Below are positions 61,350 through 64,000 of a DNA stretch of 64,000 nt, in pieces; position 1 is the stretch's first letter, and each line of letters opens with the position of its first letter. The translations under genes and the position numbers were made by a program. This DNA is from Sphaerisporangium sp. (lineage in GTDB: Bacteria; Actinomycetota; Actinomycetes; Streptosporangiales; Streptosporangiaceae): NCBI GenBank assembly GCA_025964675.1, contig JAOPYI010000115.1, forward strand, positions 1-64,000, in the 5' to 3' direction. The notes under the pieces are model-generated. The model saw only the letters and a list, made by a program, of their open reading frames with translations. It made no database searches and had not been told where the DNA came from.

Positions 61350-63152
61350 TCAGCCTAGACGGTTCACCAGGGAGCGGTACTCCGCCCACAGCTCCTCGGG
61401 CATGTGGGTGCCGAAGGTGGCGAAGTGTCCCGGGACCAGCGCGGCCTCTTGTCTCCACACCTCGCGGTCGACCGAGAGCAGGGTCGCGAGGTCGGCTTCG
61501 GGGATGTCAAGGCCCTCGGTGTCCAGAGCGCCCTCGGGCGGAAGCAGCCCGATAGGGGTCTCCACGGCCTCCGCCTGGCCGTTCAGGCGCTCGACGATCC
61601 ACTTCAGCACGCGGCTGTTCTCGCCGAACCCGGGCCACAGGAACCGGCCGGAGGCGTCCTTGCGGAACCAGTTGACGTAGTAGAGCCGGGGCAGCTTGCC
61701 CGCCTCGCCCGTCTTACCGATCTTGAGCCAGTGGGCGAAGTAGTCGCCCATGTTGTATCCGCAGAAGGGAAGCATCGCGAACGGGTCGCGGCGCAGCTCG
61801 CCGACCTTGCCCTCGGCCGCGGCCGTTTTCTCCGACGCCACGTTGGCCCCGAGGAAGACGCCGTGCTGCCAGCTGAACGACTCGGTAACCAGCGGCACGG
61901 CCGTCGCACGGCGGCCGCCGAACAGGATCGCGGAGATCGGCACACCTTTCGGGTCGCGCCACTCGGGGGCGATCGTCGGGCACTGGGACGCCGGGGTGGT
62001 GAAGCGGGAGTTCGGATGGGCGGCGGGCTCGCCGGAGCCGGGCGTCCAGTCGCGGCCCCTCCAGTCGGTGAGGTGCGCCGGAGGCTCGTCGGTCAGGCCC
62101 TCCCACCACACGTCGCCGTCGTCGGTCAGCGCGACGTTGGTGAAGATGCTGTTGCCCCAGAGCGTCCTGATGGCGTTCGCGTTGGTGGACTCGCCGGTGC
62201 CGGGGGCAACGCCGAAGAACCCGGCCTCGGGGTTGATGGCGTGCAGCCGGCCGTCCTCGCCGAAGCGCATCCAGGCGATGTCGTCGCCGACCGTCTCCAC
62301 CTTCCATCCCGGGATGCTCGGCCGGAGCATCGCCAGGTTGGTCTTGCCGCAGGCGGAAGGGAAGGCGGCGGCAACGTACCTGGTCTCGCCGCTCGGCGGG
62401 GTCAGCTTGAGTATGAGCATGTGCTCGGCGAGCCAGCCCTCGTCACGGGCCATCACGCTCGCGATGCGCAGCGCGTAGCACTTCTTGCCGAGAAGCGCGT
62501 TGCCACCGTAGCCGGAGCCGTATGACCAGATCTCGCGGGTCTCGGGGAAGTGGCTGATGTACTTGGTGGCGTTGCATGGCCAGGGGACGTCCTCCTGGCC
62601 GGGCGCGAGCGGCACACCCACCGAGTGGACCGCCTTGACGAAGTCCTTGCGCTCCTCGATCAGCCGGAGCGCCTCCTCGCCCATGCGGGTCATGACGCGC
62701 ATGGACACGACGACGTACGGAGAGTCGGTGATCTCGACCCCGAGCTGCGAGATATCACCGCCGAGCGGGCCCATGCAGAAGGGCACGACGTACATCGTGC
62801 GCCCGCGCATGGATCCGCTGAAGACCTCGTCGAAGGTCGCGCGCATCTCCTTGGGAGCGATCCAGTTGTTGGTCGGCCCGGCGTCCTCGGGGTTCTCCGA
62901 GCAGATGAAGGTGCGGTCCTCGACCCGGGCGACGTCCGTGGGATCCGACGCCGCGTAGAAGCTGTTGGGCCGTTTGGCCAGCCGTGTGAAGGTGCCCTGC
63001 TTCACCAGGAGGTTCGTGAGGCGCGTCCATTCGGCCTCCGAGCCGTCGCACCACTCGACGCGGTCTGGACGGGTCAGCCCGGCGATCTCCTGGACCCAGG
63101 CGACGAGCTCGGGGTGAGTCGTCGGGGTGGTCATCTCACTGGAAACTGACAC
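61350..63152 (-). CDS. pckG: Phosphoenolpyruvate carboxykinase (GTP)
   Basis: A 600-residue GTP-dependent PEPCK, converting oxaloacetate to PEP for gluconeogenesis. The kinase P-loop is [15 protein letters not shown] near residues 265-280, and the metal/substrate sites include [29 protein letters not shown] and [13 protein letters not shown]. Size and sequence fit the GTP rather than the ATP enzyme. The start GTG 63152 has AAGGAG 9 nt upstream. Upstream are a TTGGAT-N17-TAATGA promoter and four related operators. Confidence 0.97.
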   Translation of the reverse strand: MSVSSEMTTPTTHPELVAWVQEIAGLTRPDRVEWCDGSEAEWTRLTNLLVKQGTFTRLAKRPNSFYAASDPTDVARVEDRTFICSENPEDAGPTNNWIAPKEMRATFDEVFSGSMRGRTMYVVPFCMGPLGGDISQLGVEITDSPYVVVSMRVMTRMGEEALRLIEERKDFVKAVHSVGVPLAPGQEDVPWPCNATKYISHFPETREIWSYGSGYGGNALLGKKCYALRIASVMARDEGWLAEHMLILKLTPPSGETRYVAAAFPSACGKTNLAMLRPSIPGWKVETVGDDIAWMRFGEDGRLHAINPEAGFFGVAPGTGESTNANAIRTLWGNSIFTNVALTDDGDVWWEGLTDEPPAHLTDWRGRDWTPGSGEPAAHPNSRFTTPASQCPTIAPEWRDPKGVPISAILFGGRRATAVPLVTESFSWQHGVFLGANVASEKTAAAEGKVGELRRDPFAMLPFCGYNMGDYFAHWLKIGKTGEAGKLPRLYYVNWFRKDASGRFLWPGFGENSRVLKWIVERLNGQAEAVETPIGLLPPEGALDTEGLDIPEADLATLLSVDREVWRQEAALVPGHFATFGTHMPEELWAEYRSLVNRLG

Positions 63153-63182
63153 GGGGCCGGCTCCTTACTCTCAGGCCAAACA

Positions 63183-63211
63183 TCATTAACGACAAACCGC
63201 GCCGAATCCAA
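63183..63211 (-). promoter_or_regulatory. pckG promoter
   Basis: On the minus strand, TTGGAT (63206-63211) and TAATGA (63183-63188) are 17 bp apart, about 30 bp upstream of the pckG start codon. The operator at 63211-63226 touches the -35 hexamer. Confidence 0.55.
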
Positions 63212-63226
63212 TTGGCGTAGACCAGT
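63211..63226. promoter_or_regulatory. DasR/GntR-like operator A, at the pckG -35 box
   Basis: ATTGGCGTAGACCAGT; on the minus strand ACTGGTCTACGCCAAT, which agrees with the DasR site ACTGGTCTAGACCACT at 13 of 16 positions. It lies directly beside the -35 hexamer. Confidence 0.6.
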
Positions 63227-63460
63227 CAATGAAAGGGAAGTTCAAGAGCTCCTCAAATCAGAAGATCTGCACTTCCCATTTCATCGCTGTTTCACGCTCA
63301 TGAATTCGGCGCGCCGTCGTGGCCCCTGTCCACTGCCCGTGCGTATGACGTCACGGCAGGCAGGGACCGCGATGGTTCGTGGGAGTTTACCCAGATTTGG
63401 CCGAGATAAAATAGTGCCTTCTCCAGCGGAGGACCTCCTGCCGCCTGGCGCCGAGCGCAC

Positions 63461-63476
63461 ATTGGTATAGGCCAAT
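63461..63476. promoter_or_regulatory. DasR/GntR-like operator B
   Basis: ATTGGTATAGGCCAAT, 15 of 16 identical to site D. Core TGGT-ATAG-GCCA resembles the TGGTCTAGACCA dyad of GntR/HutC regulators. Confidence 0.6.
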
Positions 63477-63479
63477 TCG

Positions 63480-63495
63480 AGTGGTCTAGGCCTGT
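63480..63495. promoter_or_regulatory. DasR/GntR-like operator C
   Basis: AGTGGTCTAGGCCTGT; on the minus strand ACAGGCCTAGACCACT, 14 of 16 with the DasR consensus, the best match of the four. Confidence 0.6.
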
Positions 63496-63501
63496 TAAAG
63501 A

Positions 63502-63517
63502 ATTGGTTTAGGCCAAT
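63502..63517. promoter_or_regulatory. DasR/GntR-like operator D
   Basis: ATTGGTTTAGGCCAAT, one base before the stop codon of the upstream gene. Sites B, C and D start 19 and 22 bp apart, about two DNA turns, on one face of the helix. Confidence 0.6.
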
Positions 63518-64000
63518 CTACGCATTAAGATCCGGGCCCTCGGAACGCACGCGGTCGACGTGTTGCAGGGCATCGCGCAGGTCAGCGAGCCAGGTGTCGG
63601 TGTGGTTCCCGACCAGTCGCACGCACCACGCGAGCGCGTCGCTGCGACTGCGCGCGACACCCGCCGCGACCAGCGTGTCGAGCACGCGCCGCTCCTGCTG
63701 GCGCAGCCGGGTCATGACCGGGATCGAAAGGGTGGTGAACATCACTGTCTCGCCGTCGCACGAGACGCCCCAGGACACCTTGCGGCGGAACCGGTGCTCG
63801 GCCTCGCGGGCGATCTCTATGCGCCGCTCCCGCGTCTCCTCCCTGAAGCGCTCGATGTGACCGTCGAGCAGCGCCGCACGCTCGGCGCCCTCTGTGGACC
63901 CGGCCGCGGAGGGGACCGGGAGCGAGCCGACGACCGCGATCTCCTCCCGATCGAGGACGAACTCGTGCTGCCCGGAGAACCAGTCCTCGGGAAGGCGTCC
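63518..64000 (-). CDS. Hypothetical protein (partial, C-terminal 160 residues)
   Basis: The reading frame enters from the right edge and stops with TAG at 63518. The visible part has a charged helical region (ERFREETRERRIEIAREAEHR), a compact beta-like segment (KVSWGVSCDGETVMFTTLSIP), and a last stretch, SRSDALAWCVRLVGNHTDTWLADLRDAL, that resembles ribbon-helix-helix or CopG-type partner segments. I do not recognise the family. It ends next to the operator cluster upstream of pckG, so both could belong to one control region. Confidence 0.7.
   Translation of the reverse strand, partial: GRLPEDWFSGQHEFVLDREEIAVVGSLPVPSAAGSTEGAERAALLDGHIERFREETRERRIEIAREAEHRFRRKVSWGVSCDGETVMFTTLSIPVMTRLRQQERRVLDTLVAAGVARSRSDALAWCVRLVGNHTDTWLADLRDALQHVDRVRSEGPDLNA

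Noticed and set aside
63281-63475. 64-residue minus-strand ORF beginning with TTG inside operator B
   Set aside because: No Shine-Dalgarno sequence, basic low-quality protein, and it lies across the pckG regulatory region.

Overview
The window is very GC-rich, densely coded DNA with frequent GTG starts, GTGA/ATGA gene overlaps and actinobacterial gene content: GTP-dependent PEP carboxykinase, PIN-PhoH, two AfsQ-type and PP2C regulatory modules, Pkn-type kinases, DUF4245, DUF6542 and DUF1707 proteins, and a putative lipid-droplet protein. The best fit is a filamentous actinobacterium of the Streptosporangiaceae type (inference; no rRNA or tRNA gene is visible). No insertion sequence, integrase, prophage or CRISPR array was seen.

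Layout. 1-1422 (minus): start of a cytochrome-b type succinate dehydrogenase operon (sdhC, partial sdhA), divergent from a LysR regulator, with a T-N11-A dyad between them. 2706-6016 (plus): a signalling module of receiver-PP2C phosphatase, HAMP histidine kinase and single-domain response regulator. 6237-9741 (plus): a second, different succinate dehydrogenase (mycobacterial Sdh1 type) behind two CRP-like palindromes. 9808-24078 (minus): two proline-rich envelope proteins, a MutT hydrolase and a seven-gene type IV secretion-like cluster (TcpC-like, small membrane protein, TcpE-ParA fusion, VirB4 ATPase, VirB6-like channel, a small membrane-anchored protein, SLT-NlpC/P60 hydrolase) with no relaxase, coupling protein or integrase. 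This orphan secretion machine is the most interesting system in the window.

24719-37245: mostly housekeeping genes: ychF, rmuC, a nucleoside-kinase-like gene, ispH, xseA/xseB, class II fructose-1,6-bisphosphatase, a TetR regulator and an MFS transporter. 37277-43858 (minus): a tightly overlapping myo-inositol catabolic operon (iolG-iolE-iolC-aldolase-iolB-iolD) behind a recognisable promoter. 44055-51408: a small membrane protein, class I fumarase, two Ser/Thr kinases and class II fumarase. 51446-54991: a TetR/SDR pair with two matching operators, and a GT2 glycosyltransferase with an altered DxD motif. 55076-58855: a lytic-transglycosylase-like protein divergent from an AfsQ1/AfsQ2-like two-component operon with a lipoprotein; the intergenic region holds a perfect CRP-type palindrome and a sequence matching the AfsQ1 box. 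58858-64000 (minus): phoH, an isoprenyl pyrophosphate synthase, pckG with four DasR-like 16-bp operators upstream, and the end of an unknown gene.

Many genes serve central carbon metabolism: two succinate dehydrogenases, two fumarases, PEPCK, fructose bisphosphatase and inositol catabolism. Several have readable operators (LysR, CRP-like, GntR/DasR-like), so regulatory sites are an important part of what this window shows.
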